Below the pieces are notes generated by a model. It searched no databases, was not told the origin of the DNA, and saw only the letters and a program-made list of their open reading frames with translations. From assembly GCA_038502055.1 (NCBI GenBank), contig JAXRKN010000044.1, positions 1,646,001 through 1,710,000 on the forward strand: a stretch of DNA of 64,000 nt, in the 5' to 3' direction. Position numbers and translations under genes: made by a program. Within the stretch, counting starts at the first letter, position 1; each line of letters starts with the position of its first letter. The stretch is from Tanytarsus gracilentus (Eukaryota; Arthropoda; Insecta; Diptera; Chironomidae). Shown piece after piece: positions 23,530 through 38,800 of the stretch.

Positions 23530-24889
23530 GTTTTTGTGAGAGAGAATTTCCTTATGTACGCAATTGTTTATGTTCGTACACTTTTTTCTTATACTCAGAC
23601 AGTAGTGAAAGAGTCGTTGAGTGCGGTGAACACTGCACACGGTATGTAAGTGAAAAATTCTTGATGAAAATTTTGCTAGAATTATTTAGTGAAAAAAAGA
23701 AAATTATTGAACATAGAAAAAACTAAGAAAGTTCATTTTAGTGTCAAATAAATTAAATCACAAAAATTCATTTTAATAAGAAAATTTTCAATGTCAAAGT
23801 GTGAAAGGAAAATTTTTTTTAGGTGAAAAATTTCGAGTGAGAAGAAAAGAAAATTTTCTGAGGTAAACAAAAAAAAGAAAAAACTTTTCTGAGTGCAAGC
23901 GAACTTGAGAGGATGAAAGTCGGTTAATGTTTTCCACACTTGTGTGAAATTATTAAAACAATTAAGAGCTACGTCATTGGCGCACATCAAAAAAATTAAT
24001 TTTGTCGGCAGATTTTTGTTTAGATTGAAATGGCAATAAAAAAGTTATTAATTGAAATTATTTTGAGAGATTTCGAAAATTAATTTTTATTGTGTTTATG
24101 GTCATTATGAATGGATATAATATTTATGTTGAGTCGAGACTCGAGTTGAGAATAACAAAGATAATGAGTTTTCTTAAGCTTTTTCTGATTTATCTTTAAT
24201 TTCATAAAAATTGTGCTTTGATTTTGGAAAATTTAATTCATTGACTTTTACATAAAATTGATTACCTTGTTACCATCCAGAATGCTCATAAGTTCATATC
24301 TAAGATATTATCTGATTTCATAAATTAAAACTATTTTCTATAGATAAAAAAGTCACGCAATAATTCAGCTGGTAAATCCTAATGTATCCAATCATCTAAA
24401 AAACCTAAAGGTCGCCGAATTGTATCAACATAGAAACACTTCTTTAGTTGTTACCATAAAAATAAAATTTCAAAGTCCAAACAGAGAGAAAAATTTATGT
24501 TGGGTTAGAGAAGAATATAAATTGCGTGCTTGAAATGAGTAAATGCAAAGTGGCATAAAAATCGGAGATGGATGAATTGAGAGTTGTGCGTTAGGAGTGT
24601 CACAAAGTTTATTAAAACATCTTTTTAAAAAAAATTGTTTCTTAAAAAGTTTCAAAAATTTTTTGCTTAATTTTTTTATGCTCCACAACTTGCAAAACTT
24701 CCCCACTTTATGTTTCCCTTGAAGGCCTCTGAGATTGACAAAGACGAATTTAAATATTTCTCTCTTTCATATCGAGAACAAAGAACTTGAATCATCGACA
24801 CATCCGATACATAAATGCACTCGTCAATATCATTTATTTTCATGTAACATAATTTTTTTCTTAGAGGCATAAAAATAATATTAAGTTTA

Positions 24890-25110
24890 GAACGAGAGAG
24901 AGACTCGTGACCTTTTTGTCTCTCTCGTCGACCGTGTAGCTACACAAAATAATTCACGAACACAATCGAGAGGCATTCGGCGCAAGTTTAGTCAGCTGTT
25001 GGCAAAAACGAGTTTTTCTCTCTCTCACGCCGGTGCTTCTGCTGACTGATTTTTTTTTATGTTATAGCTCAGTAGATTACCAAACACCAAACGTGCTACC
25101 GTTCGTATAA
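24890..25110 (+). promoter_or_regulatory. Candidate GAGA-rich promoter
   Basis: GAGAGAGAGA at about 24894 and CTCTCTCTC tracts at 24920 and 25018 flank a GC-richer stretch. An initiator-like TCAGTA follows with its A at 25071. No good DPE was found at the expected distance. It could be a distal promoter of the ABCG gene that starts at 35871; the evidence is weak. Confidence 0.3.
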
Positions 25111-26220
25111 GAATCAATCGAGAAGTTTTCTAGTAATTTAAAAATCAAGAAAAAGAAATTTGTTGCAAAAAGAGGTTAGAAGGAGGAAAAAGAGTACAAA
25201 GTCGCGTTTTGTGCCATTGAACTTTTCGTGTGTGTATGCAATTTTTTATTGAACAAGGAAAAACTTTCTGAACTACAAAAAAATATTGATTTTCTTCATT
25301 TCTACCTTTTAGAATATTTTTTTTTGTGTTTTGTGAAAATAAATTAAAAAGTTCTTGAAAAATGGATTGATGAAAAGAGTGAGTAAAATATCATGCATGA
25401 ATAATTTTTAACACACGGAGCTCAAATTATATCCATGCAATTAACACGTCATGGTTAAATTATTAACTCGCTTATGTGCAAAATTTAGCTGCAAATTATC
25501 ATTCTACAGTGTTTAATTAATGTGAAATTTCAATCATGCGGTAAAAAGTGCGGTGAACATAATGAAGCTGGAGTGACATAAAAGAACTTCTATTCAATGT
25601 GGGATGTCATTAAATTTACCTAAATAAAATTTTAAATTAAAAATTTATTTTCGGCTCATTGAAGTCAAAAATAAATTTTTTGAAAATTCTTATCATCCTC
25701 TCGATTGTCTTAAAGTGTCATATTTGCACTCGTCATTCTCCACTTCTTCAAGTTGTTTCCAAGTCGATGTATTGATTCTTCCTTTAAGTAAGCGTGAACA
25801 ATAGAAAAATAAACAAGTTCTCAAGATAAAGTTTGAAAACTAACTATTGAAGTTTGATCATAAAATTCAAAATGTTTTGAAGAATTTGCTGATATGGAAA
25901 TTTTATCAGTTTGCGTCTTATGGTTTGAGATTTTTTAAAAAACTAATAACTTGATGTGGAAAATTTATTAAAGCAACTAAAACATTTGCGATTATCATCA
26001 GCTAGAATGAAAAATTTATTCAATTCTTCTTACTCAACTTAATTTAATTGCATACAAAGTGTTGAATAAAATGCTTTAAACTATTTGTGGGAATAAATTA
26101 AAGTTTCGTAATTCATTTGATTAAATCTCAATGAATCAAATTGATTGTGTTGCAATATGATGATTTCATGAATTCATTCTTAGAAGGTCTTCTAAGGTCG
26201 CTGGAATTTCAAATGATTTC

Positions 26221-26295
26221 ATCGACAATTGATTTAAATAATTTCATCGACAATTGATTTAAATAATTTCATCGACAATTGATTTAAATAATTTC
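26221..26295. repeat. 25-bp tandem repeat, three exact copies
   Basis: The unit starts ATCGACAATTGATTTAAAT and repeats three times without mismatch (26221, 26246, 26271). Confidence 0.9.
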
Positions 26296-29200
26296 AACAC
26301 ACGTGTTCAAATTTCAAAACTTACAAAAAGTTTAAGTTTTTTTTATTCGAAAATTTAACGGCAAAATTTTAAGTAATTTTTTATTTAATTCGTCGATTAA
26401 AATTAAAATTCTCAAATTATGTAATAATTTATCATCGATCAATGTCAAAAATTTTATTCACATCAGATGACAGAATTAATTAAAATTTCACATTTAAAAT
26501 TTTAATTCTCAAAAACTTTCAGAGAGTTGAAATAAAAAAATCTGCAATGAAAATTAAAAGATAAAAAATGTAATTGAAAAATTGTCCACGAAGATTAATT
26601 TACACCTCGAGTCAGCTTATCAAAAGTTTTCATTAATTTTTCACGCAAAACACACCAAAATTAAATTCTTTAATTTATTTAAATCCGCAAGTTCAATTGC
26701 ACTTGAATAAACAAAATTGATTGATCATTCAGACATAAAATTTAAATTTAATTGTTCTGATCTTGACTTTGTACTTTAATTGGGTCAGATATAAATTAAT
26801 GTGGAAAACTAATCGAGCGCACAAGTTGACTGAAATTTGAAAATTATCGCGATTGCGTGATTTGCTAATTAAGTTTTTCGGTTAATGTTTGATAAACACA
26901 AAAATGCGGAATTTTTCTATATATTTTAATTACGAATTTTGCTATAAATTAATTGAGTTTGATATTAGAGAAACTCAAAATTTTTAAAAATTTCTAAAGT
27001 TCTGCTCAATTAATTCTTCTCCTCTCAAAATTTGATTTAAAAACACCTAAAAGAAATCGAAATCCTTCGAGATCAAAAAACTTGCAACTTTTTTATCTTC
27101 ACAGATTTTTTTATTTCATCCATCATTCATGGTGTGAATGAAAAATGTAAATATGAAAACAACACAAAAGATGATTTATTGCACAAAGGTTTTCTTTCAT
27201 ATGCTCATAAAAGAGTGACAGAGCACTGCGTGTGTGTATAAAGTTCACGAAATTTTGTTGAGAATTCAGAACATGTGGGAAGAAGAAAAATAATTGATTG
27301 ATTTAAAAAGGATTTAAAAGATTTTTTAAAATTTTTATCGTGTAATAGAATTTTTTGAAATTATTTTTAACTAATAAATATTCAAATAAAGCGTTTTCTT
27401 TAAAAATTATTTTAAAATTTACAAAAAGCTTTATAAATTCGAAAGCTTTTGTATAAATAAAAATTTCGACTTCCATAAACTCCTTCTATCCCAGTTATAT
27501 TTAATAATCTACCCTAAGTCATAAAAATTCTAATACTTTCCCGCTTATCATGAGTCGGTTAGCTTCTTTTATAGACACCAAAATTTTTATAGCCTAAATT
27601 TTATTCATTTAAACCAAAAGCTCATCAATTTTTCTACCCATTAAACTGTTTCTTGTATTTATTTTACCCGATGAGCACACACAATCGGACATTTGCTATC
27701 ATCATCGTAATAATCACCCCTAAAAATATTTTCTCACTCCAAATTGGCTTCGAACAAAAGGCACAAAATGATTTTCCAATTATGTGCAACTATTATTTAC
27801 TCAATGTGAGAAAATTGATAACGTTTGGTTATGGTGTGTGAGCGGGCGACAAAAAGTGCTCGCTCGAGAATGCAGAGTCGGAAATTTTATTAATAGTTTC
27901 GATATTCATGTCTGGAGCGAAATAAATTTTTAATTGGAAAATTCTACCGAGGGATGTTGTTGCGCAATATGGAGGAAAAAAATAATATCAATTGAGCCGA
28001 ATGAGTTCGAATGTTGGAAAATAATTTTGATTTATTGAGAGGAAAATGAACTTTTTGGTATTAAGAAAAAATTTATAGTTTTAATAGTTTTGAAAAGAGA
28101 TTTTGAAAGCTCTAAATTTTAAGTTTAAAATTTTCGACAATTTATTTTCAATTTTTTAATTTAATTTTTTAAAAATCGTACTGGCTTAATTCTCATCCCT
28201 GGAAAATTCTTTCCATAATTTCAATTAAAAATTAATCAATAAAAGTTTGATCTTGTTACTTTGATACTGTTGTCTGTGACCTTTTTGTCGCTTTTATTTG
28301 TTCCATCATCAATTAAAAGTAATTGCGAACTTTTCTGATCTTTTTTAATTGCTTTATGATAAAGAAAGTTTTTAGTTTCTAAATTTTTATTTTCAAAAGA
28401 TTCTTGCGAACAAGGAAAAATTTTTATGCAACGGAAGACATTAATTAATTTATTTTTTTCTCCAGAAGTTGCTGGATTTTACTAAAGTTTAATTAAAAAA
28501 AATCTCCGATTAAACAGGATTTCAGAATATTAAAGTTGATCTTAGAAAATCACTCGGACATATATGACCTTTTAATATCAAATCATTTTTATTCATTGAA
28601 CTGAAAATTGAGTTCAAAGTTGAGAAATATAAATGATCTAAATTTGAAAAAATTCTGACTGTCTACTGTTTCAAGAAACCAGTGTCGACTGTTAATTTTT
28701 TAAAATTTGATCCTTTAAAAGAGTCTCATAACCATGACGACTTTAGTAATTCAATGGATTGACAAAAAATCAAGGTTTTGTCTGAGAATATCGAAATGAT
28801 CATTAGCGTTGTTAAAATGTTCTCTTACTTACGTCAAAGTAATTTCAATAATTATTTTACGCTCATCATCATTGTTTGAGAACTTTTTTGTGAGAAAATT
28901 AATTAAGAGATGGTCGATAAAAAATTAGAAATGTCTGAACGATTTTTTGTGTATTAAATTCTGTCGAGTCACTGTGATGTGCTGAATTTTTTGTGGATGT
29001 TTTAGTTTGAAGTCTTCAAAGCTTTTGAATGCAGAAGATTTTGATTATTTTTCTGATCAAAGTTTTAATGCAATTTTTTCTAATGGGCAACCCACATTTT
29101 TTCTTCCATAACACATAAAAAAAGCTTTCAGATCAACTTATCGTCAAAACCTCGTGATAGTTCAAGGCGAATGATAGTTCTCACAATAAACAGCTAATTC

Positions 29201-32200
29201 TACTTCCATAAAATGAAATCTTTTATAAAAATATGATGATAGCGGTAGTGGAAAATACTTGAAATAATGACATCCTCAAGATGAAAATTCATCTTGAAAT
29301 TTTCCAGATATTTCTTGGCCGCTTCAATTAAATTTCTTCGAATGTATCGATTTTCAATTATCGATCAATAATCTTATACAACCTCACTTGCGTCAAAAGA
29401 AAAAAGAAAAATTGAGCGCTAAAATATTTGCAAGTGACGTCAGGTAATTTGATGATGTAAATTGTGAGGTAACATCGTGAGTAAAAAAGTATATTTTTAA
29501 GATTATTAAAGCTCTTTTTTCCTCCACCCATAAATTACTGTTATTATTATTTCCTTCTCAAAGATCCATCAAAAACAGAAAAATTCCATTTCACATTTCT
29601 CCCTCTTGACACGCGGCACTCGAGCTTATTTTTTTACCGCATTCCTGAGCGAATTTGATTCATTTTAGATTTACATCTCAATTTCTCTGCTTATTTTTTT
29701 AAAAATAATTCATCATGACGCGAGCGTAGGAATTGATAAATTGATAAAAATTCTAATCGCTCGGAAAAAAGAAAAATTTCCGCTGTAATTTGAGAAATTT
29801 TAATTGAAATTAATGAAGAGATTGTTGATGAAATTTATGGAGCAAAATAAGAAATTATTAAATTGGTGCAAAAGCTTCAGAATTAAATTTAGCTTCGAAT
29901 ATTATTTTTTTGTTTAAACTGAATAAAAATTCAATTTTTTTTCAATCATTTCACTTTAAAATCATCAAAACTGACAGAATTATTCATTCAAGGCTTTTCT
30001 CCTCTTGCATTTCATTCAAATGAGCTTTTCCTTCACCCTCTCCGATTATCCTCAATTCATTCTCATCATTATACTCAAAATCACTCATTGATCGCTTGAA
30101 CAAGCTTAATAATCCGTCTCTCAATAAGAATATGAGCCAAAACTCATTTCAATAATCGCAATACGTAATTTTTTTCCCATTCAGAATTTTCCTCCGCAAT
30201 TCTTCATTCAATTTTTTGTTGCACGCTCGACATTGAATTTGTCGGGAGAGTTGACTGACGGAAGCTTTGCAATGATGATGCGGAATGATTTAACTATTGA
30301 AATACAATAAAATTGCAGGGACTGTCAACTTTTTCAATGGTTTGAAATTAAATTTAAATTTCAAATTTAATTTTAAAAATTCTTTTAATTTTGAAAATAG
30401 TTTTTTGGAAACTAAAATAAAATAATTTTTTACGTTAAATTAAATATTTTCGTTTATGGAATTTTTTTTGTAAAATATTTTTTATACCTAAATTTTTTTA
30501 TCTTGTCACTTTTACTTTTTAGACTAAACTTTTTCTTTTAACCCAAATCAGATTTTCCACGTGCAAAAAAATTAGATAAAGGATTTTCTTCTCGATTCAA
30601 TTGAATGGGTTTTTCGAGGAAAATTTGCGCTGTTACAAAAGATGAAAAAAGATTTAAGAGATGCGACTGAGAAAAATACTTTAATCGAGAGCTTTTAGAA
30701 AGAAAGATAGATAGAAAAATTTAAGCTCGACAATCGAAATTCGAATCTGATAAAAATTTCGTCGAAAATTGCCTGCAGTGAAGATCAAATAATTACAGTT
30801 CTAAGTTAAAATCTTGTAAGACTTGAATAAAATCAAATTTTAATGAAACAAAACTTTAAAGTGTTCTATGATACTAAAATACATTTTTATTAAACCCCGA
30901 AGACTTTTTCGAAAGTTATCCTAAACATCTCATTTGTAATGCAAAAAAATACCCTCAAGAGACCATCAACATAAGAACATCTTCCAAGAAGACCATTATT
31001 GAAGAATCTTCAATGAGGAAACAAAGTAAAATAAAGGAAATAAATCTCCAAACAAAAAAAGACATTCTCGACTTGAGAATTTTCTTCCGATAAACATGTA
31101 ACAACAAATTTCCTTTAGTGGATGGATAAAATATCCAAGGACTGTTGATATTGTTGTTACTGTCGATGTTTGTGTTCGGACGGAAAGAAAATATGTTGAT
31201 TCAAGGGATTAAAAATAAAACAAAATTACTTTTTTATAAAACTTAAAAAATTTAAATGCTAGAAAAAGTTTGTTTATTTTTTCAAAAAAAACTTCCATCC
31301 CTTTTCTATCTCGATATCAAAATAACGACTTGAAAATCTTTTTAGATCATGCCTTAAAGAATGTGATGTACTTGGTGATGTATTCTTGACTACAAAATTT
31401 TATGACGGAGCTTTCATAAGAATTTATTTATTTTTGCTTTAGAAAATTTGAAAAACGTTTTTAAATCAAAAGTTCTCGGAAGGAAAATTCTTCCTTGTGG
31501 ATTTTTTGCTTGTTTCTTTGTTTATTAATAAACTTAAACTTTGTCGTAAAAGAATTTTTCGCCCTTTCATTCTAACCGAATTGTTTTTTTTGTGTATCAA
31601 ACCGATTAGAAAAGTATGAAGGAAAATTGCTTTTTTCCATTCGAATATTGCCATAAATTTTGCCACAAAACAGCTGACGTGAAAAAGGTTAAAAATGAAT
31701 TGAACTTCTCGATGACATTGTTGATGATAAGCGACATGAGAAGGGAAAAACAGCGAAGACAAAAATAGAAACGTGAATTGTTAAATGATTAAACATTTTT
31801 TATGTTTTAGTTAAAGCTTTAATAGCTTTTATTTGTTAAATTGCAATTTAACTAATTAGATTTTAATTTTTCTACGCCATTTTCATTCATCTTTTTGTTA
31901 ACCTCGATTTAATGCTTAATAAGTCTTCCGTTAGTCCATCGCAATAAATTTATTAAGCCAACATAAAAAGTGTCAATAACATGCAGAAGTTTTATTTTCT
32001 ATTCTGGGCCATAATCACATTCCATTTCTCATCTTAAGCGTTTTCTTCCTTCGTCTCTTCTTTTGGGTCATTCAATGTGCGAACACAAAAAATTTATTAT
32101 GAGGCCAAGGACGATGAAGAAGCTGAAAGTAATTTACGCGTGAAAATTAAAGTGGAATAAAGAAGAAACTTTTTCTCGAGAGCCTCGTTGAGATTAATTT

Positions 32201-32902
32201 ATTGATTATGCTAAAATTCAGATTCTGTGCGGGATTTTTCAATCAACGAGAATTTAATTTTAATAAACATGTCAGATGGCATTTAAAATGTATGAATTGA
32301 TCTCTCGTGAGTCTTGCCAGAAAATTCAAAGTTTGTTAATTAAGTTTCAACAAGTAGGTTGAGGAAAATTGAAAGTAAGTCTTAACTTTTAATTGAGAAA
32401 ATTGATAAAAGAATTAATTTCAAAGTTTTAAAAATAAAACAGTAAAGCTTAGTTAAAGCTCCTCAAAATTTAAAAGATCTTCAAAAATAACTTTTTACAT
32501 CCAAACTTAAACTTTCAGCTTCTAAATTTTTATCAAAGTGGATCTAGAGTAAATGACCAAACCATTTTTTCAGTGCTAGTAAACATCATTTATGTAGAAA
32601 CTTTTCTTAAATGTCAAAACCATAAACAGCACTCGGAGTCATGTCTTGAGAAAACTTTCATTATAATTGACCTTAATGTATTCGCTTTGAAATCAAATGC
32701 AATTCTCGAACAATAACCGTAGAGCAATGAATTTTTTATGATAATGCTGCTCAGTGGGCGATCTGTGATTACATCTAGGGTTTATAAATAGTTTTTATAG
32801 TTTTCAGTCCCGAAATCAAAATTTTCAAATGAGAAATTTATTCAATTTCAAAGCAATTAACTTAGCAAGAATTTCTTTCTCACTTCCTTAAAATTTTATT
32901 TC

Positions 32903-32920
32903 AAAAGCCTTAAGGCTTTT
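32903..32920. repeat. 18-bp perfect palindrome
   Basis: AAAAGCCTTAAGGCTTTT, reading the same on both strands, in noncoding DNA. Confidence 0.7.
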
Positions 32921-35870
32921 TTAACCGCCTTTTTGTGTAAATCTCCGTCAAAGTTTTAAGCTCTTAGGTCAAGTATCTTGACATCCCTTTTTTAAGGGAA
33001 CAAAAGTCAATTTTGCTTACTTGTAAGGTTAAGATAAAAAATGCCAATAAACCTTTTCATTGTAGTTCTGCGACTGTTTTTGATATTAAGGCAATAAAAA
33101 AAGCCAATTGAGCAAAAATAATTAATTGACTTATAAGCTAACGCGATTTTCTTGTTTTCTCAAGCAAAATCCAACAATATTGAGTGCTTTCGGCAGCCTT
33201 TAATGATTAAGTGCTAGTTGAGTTTTGAAGGAGGAAAATTTTATCTGTTTTGCGGACTCGAGATTATTAAAATAAAACTTTTAATGCTTCAATCCTTCAA
33301 TAAACTTTTTAATACTTTTCTCTTAATTTTTTAACAAGAAATTGTTCACAAAATTATTAAAAATAAATTTTTTTTAAAGAGTTTAAATATTTTATACAGT
33401 TAAACTTCAAGTAAACTTTCAAAAAAGTTTAAATTTTATAAACTCAAAATGAAAAATGTGTTACTCAACTCTTTTTATAAACATTTTAATTTACGACAGG
33501 AGTCAGCTTGAACAGTTTTTCCTCAGCAATGAACACGTATTTTTTTCTCAATCGGAAATTGCGACAAACTTTTCCTACAATATCACTCGCATTACCTTTC
33601 TCCATGCCATTAGCGCGAACACAATGTGGCGATAATTTTAATAAATTTTCGCAATTATCGATGAAGCGAAATAATTAGACAGTTTCAAGACAGCTTCATA
33701 AACAATAATGTGAAGAAAACTTTGACATGATGAAATTTATTGTAAATTTTTTGTTTACATTTTCTAAGAAAAATCTTTTGAGGGGAAAAAGTTAAGATTT
33801 CATTCCTAAAAGCTTCCGAGAATTTTCCATCTTTAACTTTTAATAATTTTCGCAAAGTGACTTTTTATTGTCGAATAAAATTTATGTAATTTTTGCGCGA
33901 AAGAAATTTCCGTGTTGCGACATTGAAGCTTATAAACAGCGACACTTTTATGCCGACACATTCCTTTGCATGTCTATAGAAATTTTCTTTTTTTCGTCCT
34001 TGATATTCGAAACGTTAGGTCCGTGATGGCATTAATGTGCAAATTAGAGACAAAAAACGCTTTCGTTCCTATTAATGAACCTCATGAAATTTAATATGTT
34101 TAAGGTAGAAATAGGAAAACTTTTTTCTGCTTCTTTTGACCTCTTTTTGCTTTCGTAAAAATAAATTTTATTTTCTTCTTCTTAGATGCTCATTAATTTC
34201 ATTCATTACCGTTTCAAATGCGAGAAAACTTTTGTGTTCAAAATGCTATCTTCAAAAAGTTTGATGTGAATAAAATAAGGTAAAATAATTGCGAAGAATG
34301 ACATTGAGGGCATTTTTCATCTAAATTTAAACATAAATAAGAAAATAAATTTGTATGTGAATGAAAAACTTTGGGGTTGTAATCTTTAGGGAACATGCGG
34401 AAAATATTCACATGTATGCGAATTTATGACAGCATGCATACGAACAAAACTAAATTCAAAGTTTTTCAATAAAATAAAAAATTTATCTAACGATTTCTTT
34501 TCAAGTTGCTGCCATAAATTTTTAAACAACTCCATCAATTTTTCAACTGAGTGCAGCACAATAATTTCTGACCTAATTTTTTCTCTAAATGCAATTGAAA
34601 CTGCTCAGCTTATTTTCCAGCAAATAAAATGCCGAGAAAATCAATAAATTTTATATTTTCATTCAGACGCTTTCATTGATTTGAGCGAGTGAAGGTAAAA
34701 TTACGAGTAAAATTCTAGGTCAATTCATGCTGCCAATAAATCACTCGGTGTCCGTTGTCCTTTCGTACATCAATAGAGAGCTGTGTGCAACTGATTTATG
34801 GATTTTACCACATGCTAAACACACAATTGATTTTTCTTTCACTTTCAAACATTAAAATTGGGTTTCATCGACCTTGAAACAAATTTCCTTAAATACAAAA
34901 ACACATGTGGTCTTGAGAAACTTGTGAGGAAGGTTTTGAGGTGGAGAAAAACTTTCTTCAAATCTCTTCAAGGAAATAAATTTTGGGGTGTTTCGAAACG
35001 AGAAAATTTTTGACTCATAAAATTTATTGGTTTTCTTTTAAGAAAAGGAAAAATGGTTTAAGACGTATTAAAGTGAAAGTGAGAAAATGAAGTTGGTTCA
35101 ACAATTGAGAAAATTTGATTAATCTGAAAGTTGTGTTTTGAAAGCTTTTAAAAGCTTCACAAAATATTGAACTCAATTTAAAAAGTTCTCAATATTTAGA
35201 TCATTAATTTTTCCACTAAATCGAATTTAACTTTTTGCGTTGACTTTTAGCTTCAACCATATTAACCCTATAATAGCGAAAGCAGCAAGCAAATATTTTT
35301 ATAGGAAATGAGAGAACATAAAACCTCGTTTTGCGTTTGAATTTCTATCATTTGCTACTTTCGTGCTCTACAGGCAATGATAAAGTTTAATGTATAAAAC
35401 TTGATGTTTATGTTACAAATAAGGAACATAAGTGAGTGAGATAAGGTAAAATTGCTTTAATGCCTTGAGTGGATGATATTGTGGGAAAATTTTTCGAAGT
35501 TGAAAGTTTGCAGATGGAAAATAAAAGTTGGATAATAGGAAAAAAGTTTTTAACAAATAGAGAACAGAAAAAGTTTAATGGCAAATATTTTTATTAAAGT
35601 TAGGAAATAAAATGAAAACTGACCATGATCGTTTTAAAGCTCAGAAAATCTTCAACATCACTTTTGCCGACATCTTTAAATTTATACAACTTTTCTCTTC
35701 TTCTCATTTCAGAATTATCAACTTAGCTAAAAATAAATTAATGGAAAATCGTGCCAAAGCACCGTCTTAGAAGAAATCTTACAAAGTTTTTCAAATCTTC
35801 ATCATCGCCATCAGTCGAGATAATTAAACTTTTCTCCATCTCGCTGTTAAAAAAAATCTTAGAAGAAAGG

Positions 35871-38800
35871 ATGGCGACAGAAGGAAAAGTTCATTTTCAA
35901 ATCGAGACTCAATTGCCTCCTTATTACTCAACGTCAAACAGTCTTAAATCACCACCGACAACGACCAATTTTAAGAACACAATTGCTGCACTAGGGTGAG
36001 TTAAAGCCCCGAAGAAAAAAAATTGCTCCTCACATAAAATTCGAGGATGTCACTGAAATTCATTTCACCACTGAGTGAACATTTTTAACTAAAAAGTTTC
36101 AAATTGCTTGAATTTAGTTTTGCTGTGAAAATTATGAATTTATGTTTTAGTTTTTATTCTTAAACCATTCAATGAAATGTCATAACTTTGACGCAAGAGT
36201 TAATTACTTTAACTTTAAATGCAGATTTGATTTTATTCAAAATAATCGTTTATTACAAGTGAGATAATATATCTGAAATGTTATAGACATTTAAATTATG
36301 CATTATCACAAGCAAAGTGACGCTCTCTATTAACTCTCCATTGAAATCCCATTAATACCATACTCGACTGCTTTATCACTATCATGAGGATTCAATCACA
36401 TTTTGCTATACAGCGTATTGGAAATTAAATTTGAATACAATGTACACATGTTGGATGTTGAGAGCAAATACGGAGCGTTACTCAATTTATTGTAATTCAG
36501 TTAGAAAAGAGTTTATTGAAAAAGTTGTGGAAGAAATGTTCACCAACTGAATCAAGTTTTTTCCTGCTCAATAACTAATTAAAAAAATCATATTTGACGA
36601 GTAATGAAAAAAATTATGGAGAAATAAATTTCTTCCTGGAAAAGACTTTTCGTTTCTTTCGCTTCGTCCTGAGTTTTAATGAATAAGTGCACAAAATTGT
36701 GATGATGAAGTTTTTCTCTAATTAAGCACTGCGTAATTGAAAATTGTGATGGAGACAATTTAATATAAAATTAATTATTCTCGCTTTGGAAAGTTTTCAA
36801 ATTAAATTTGTACAATTTTTTTTTCATTTTATTTTCTATAAATACTTAATAAAAAAATAAAAACTAAAGTTTTTGATTTGGTTAATAAATTAATAAATTT
36901 TTCTTGATATCTTTAAAGTTGCAATATTTTTTTAAATTAAAGGAGTTTCAATGAAGGTCATTAAAAAGCTTCAGTCATAAATTAAGATCATTGTATAATT
37001 TCTTATTAGAAATTACAAAATTCTAAACGATTCTCCACTCCTATAAAATCAGCACCTTTGACACTACAATCACAATTCACGTGTTTAAATTATTTATCTA
37101 ATAATTACATGAAGCGAGTTTAATTTTTTCCGAATGCATTAAATTATCATTAAATTTACATGTTTACAAACGAAATAAATCTTTTAAAATTTTATCTTAA
37201 CAAAATCATTTGTTCAAATTTTCTCTCAATGACTGTTGCTATAGAAAAATATTAAAATGCTCAATGATGTTAATTGAAGATCTAAAAAACCTTAAAGCTG
37301 TTTTTAACTTTTTAATGAGCTGAAAAGATGATGTGAAAATTCTTTTTTGTTACTCAATTAATTAACCTCAATTAAATTAAATCAGATTTAAAATTTACAA
37401 ACAATCAAAAATTTCTAAATCTCATTTCACGTGTTTGAAAACATTTCAAAGTCAAATAACTTTTTAAAAGCCTCAAAAAATTTCATCAGAAAAGAATTGA
37501 ACTCAAAATACTTTGAGAGCTTGTTAAAAGTTAATCGCAAACATGTGAAGAGTCATGAAAAAGCCAAAATAATTTCCAAGCGTTGAAAACTTCAAAAAAA
37601 AGTTCTTATTTAAGTTCCTAAAAAACGAGAAATTTTTTAAACTTTCAAAAGTTAAATTTAATTAATTTAACTGCTCTCTACGCTATTTTTAATATCACAT
37701 TTAGATTTTTTCATTATTTCAAAAAAAATCTTCAAATCTCTACAAGAATAAATTCTTCTGATGTTGCTAAAAGAAGAAAACAATTTTAAGCAATTTTATC
37801 GCAGAACCGCTTTCCATGACGAAATTATTTTGAGGGTTAAGAATACAAAAAGTATTTTTCACTTCAAGCCAAATAAATTTTTCTGTTTACTTTTAATTCT
37901 TTTCTTCTTCGTCATTAAAAGTTCTTTCAAGTGTGTCGTTCAAATTTTTGTTATTCATGCATGCGAGGAGAAAATTTTAATTTCATTTACAACTTCGTGA
38001 ATGAGTTTACGTTCGTCACAAAATGTTCATGGTCTTGGCTTTAAAGTGAATTATGCTGCTTCTGCTGCGTTGCGAAATATTTTGCGGCTTCACTTCATGT
38101 ACTTATGGGGTTTGATGGTAAAAGTTTCAGCGAGACGAACGTAAGAAAAAATTTGATTGAAGATTTTTATCTTATGAATGAAATTTTTCTAGTTCAAGGG
38201 ATGGAAAATAGTTTTAGACTAAATTTTTCTTCTTATTTTATTCAATGAATTTGCAAGACAAAAAATTTTGTTCTATTTCTGAAAGATTTTTAAATCCTTT
38301 TTTGATACTTTACGAGTGAAATTCAGAATCTGATTTCCTTTACATAATCTAATTAAGAGCAGTTAAATGACACACTTAATTGACGTCCTTTTACGTTCAT
38401 TCAATCTACGCTTAAGCTCCTCTTTTTTAGAGGTTATAAACATGCATGCTTTAATATAATTTTATTTTTCAGTGGCTCCCAAAATAATTTAAACATATGT
38501 AACGGATCAATAGTGGGTGGTGTCAGTGAGAAGCATGGACTAGTACGGAAAATTCCTAACGAAATGATTTGCCAGAAAAAACCAACGGTGAGTTTAAATT
38601 TGCTTTATTAAAAAATGTTTTTATGTGAAAATCCACGAGATTTCAATTTAACTAAAAATTTTAAAATTTATTTTTGAAGTAAAATTTTAAAATTTACCAC
38701 CCCTTGAGTTTTCACATTCCATGAAAAGCAATGATTACATTTTTTCATGTAAAACAGGCATAAAAGTTGCAGAAAGGAAGTTAAGTACGCTATGAGAGAT

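Larger units (their letters stand above)
17941..35870. other. 18-kb noncoding AT-rich region upstream of the first ABCG gene
   Basis: No ORF with recognisable protein features was found on either strand. The region probably contains distal 5' UTR exons and enhancers of the downstream ABCG gene. It also holds the 3' UTR of the Ig receptor and the repeats listed separately. One possible 5' UTR exon is at about 23600-23640, with TCAG-type initiator sequence upstream and a strong donor GTATGTAAGT at about 23642. Confidence 0.5.

Noticed and set aside
31466..31762. 98-codon minus-strand ORF in the gene desert
   Set aside because: No recognisable domain, composition follows base composition, and no supporting promoter or neighbour.
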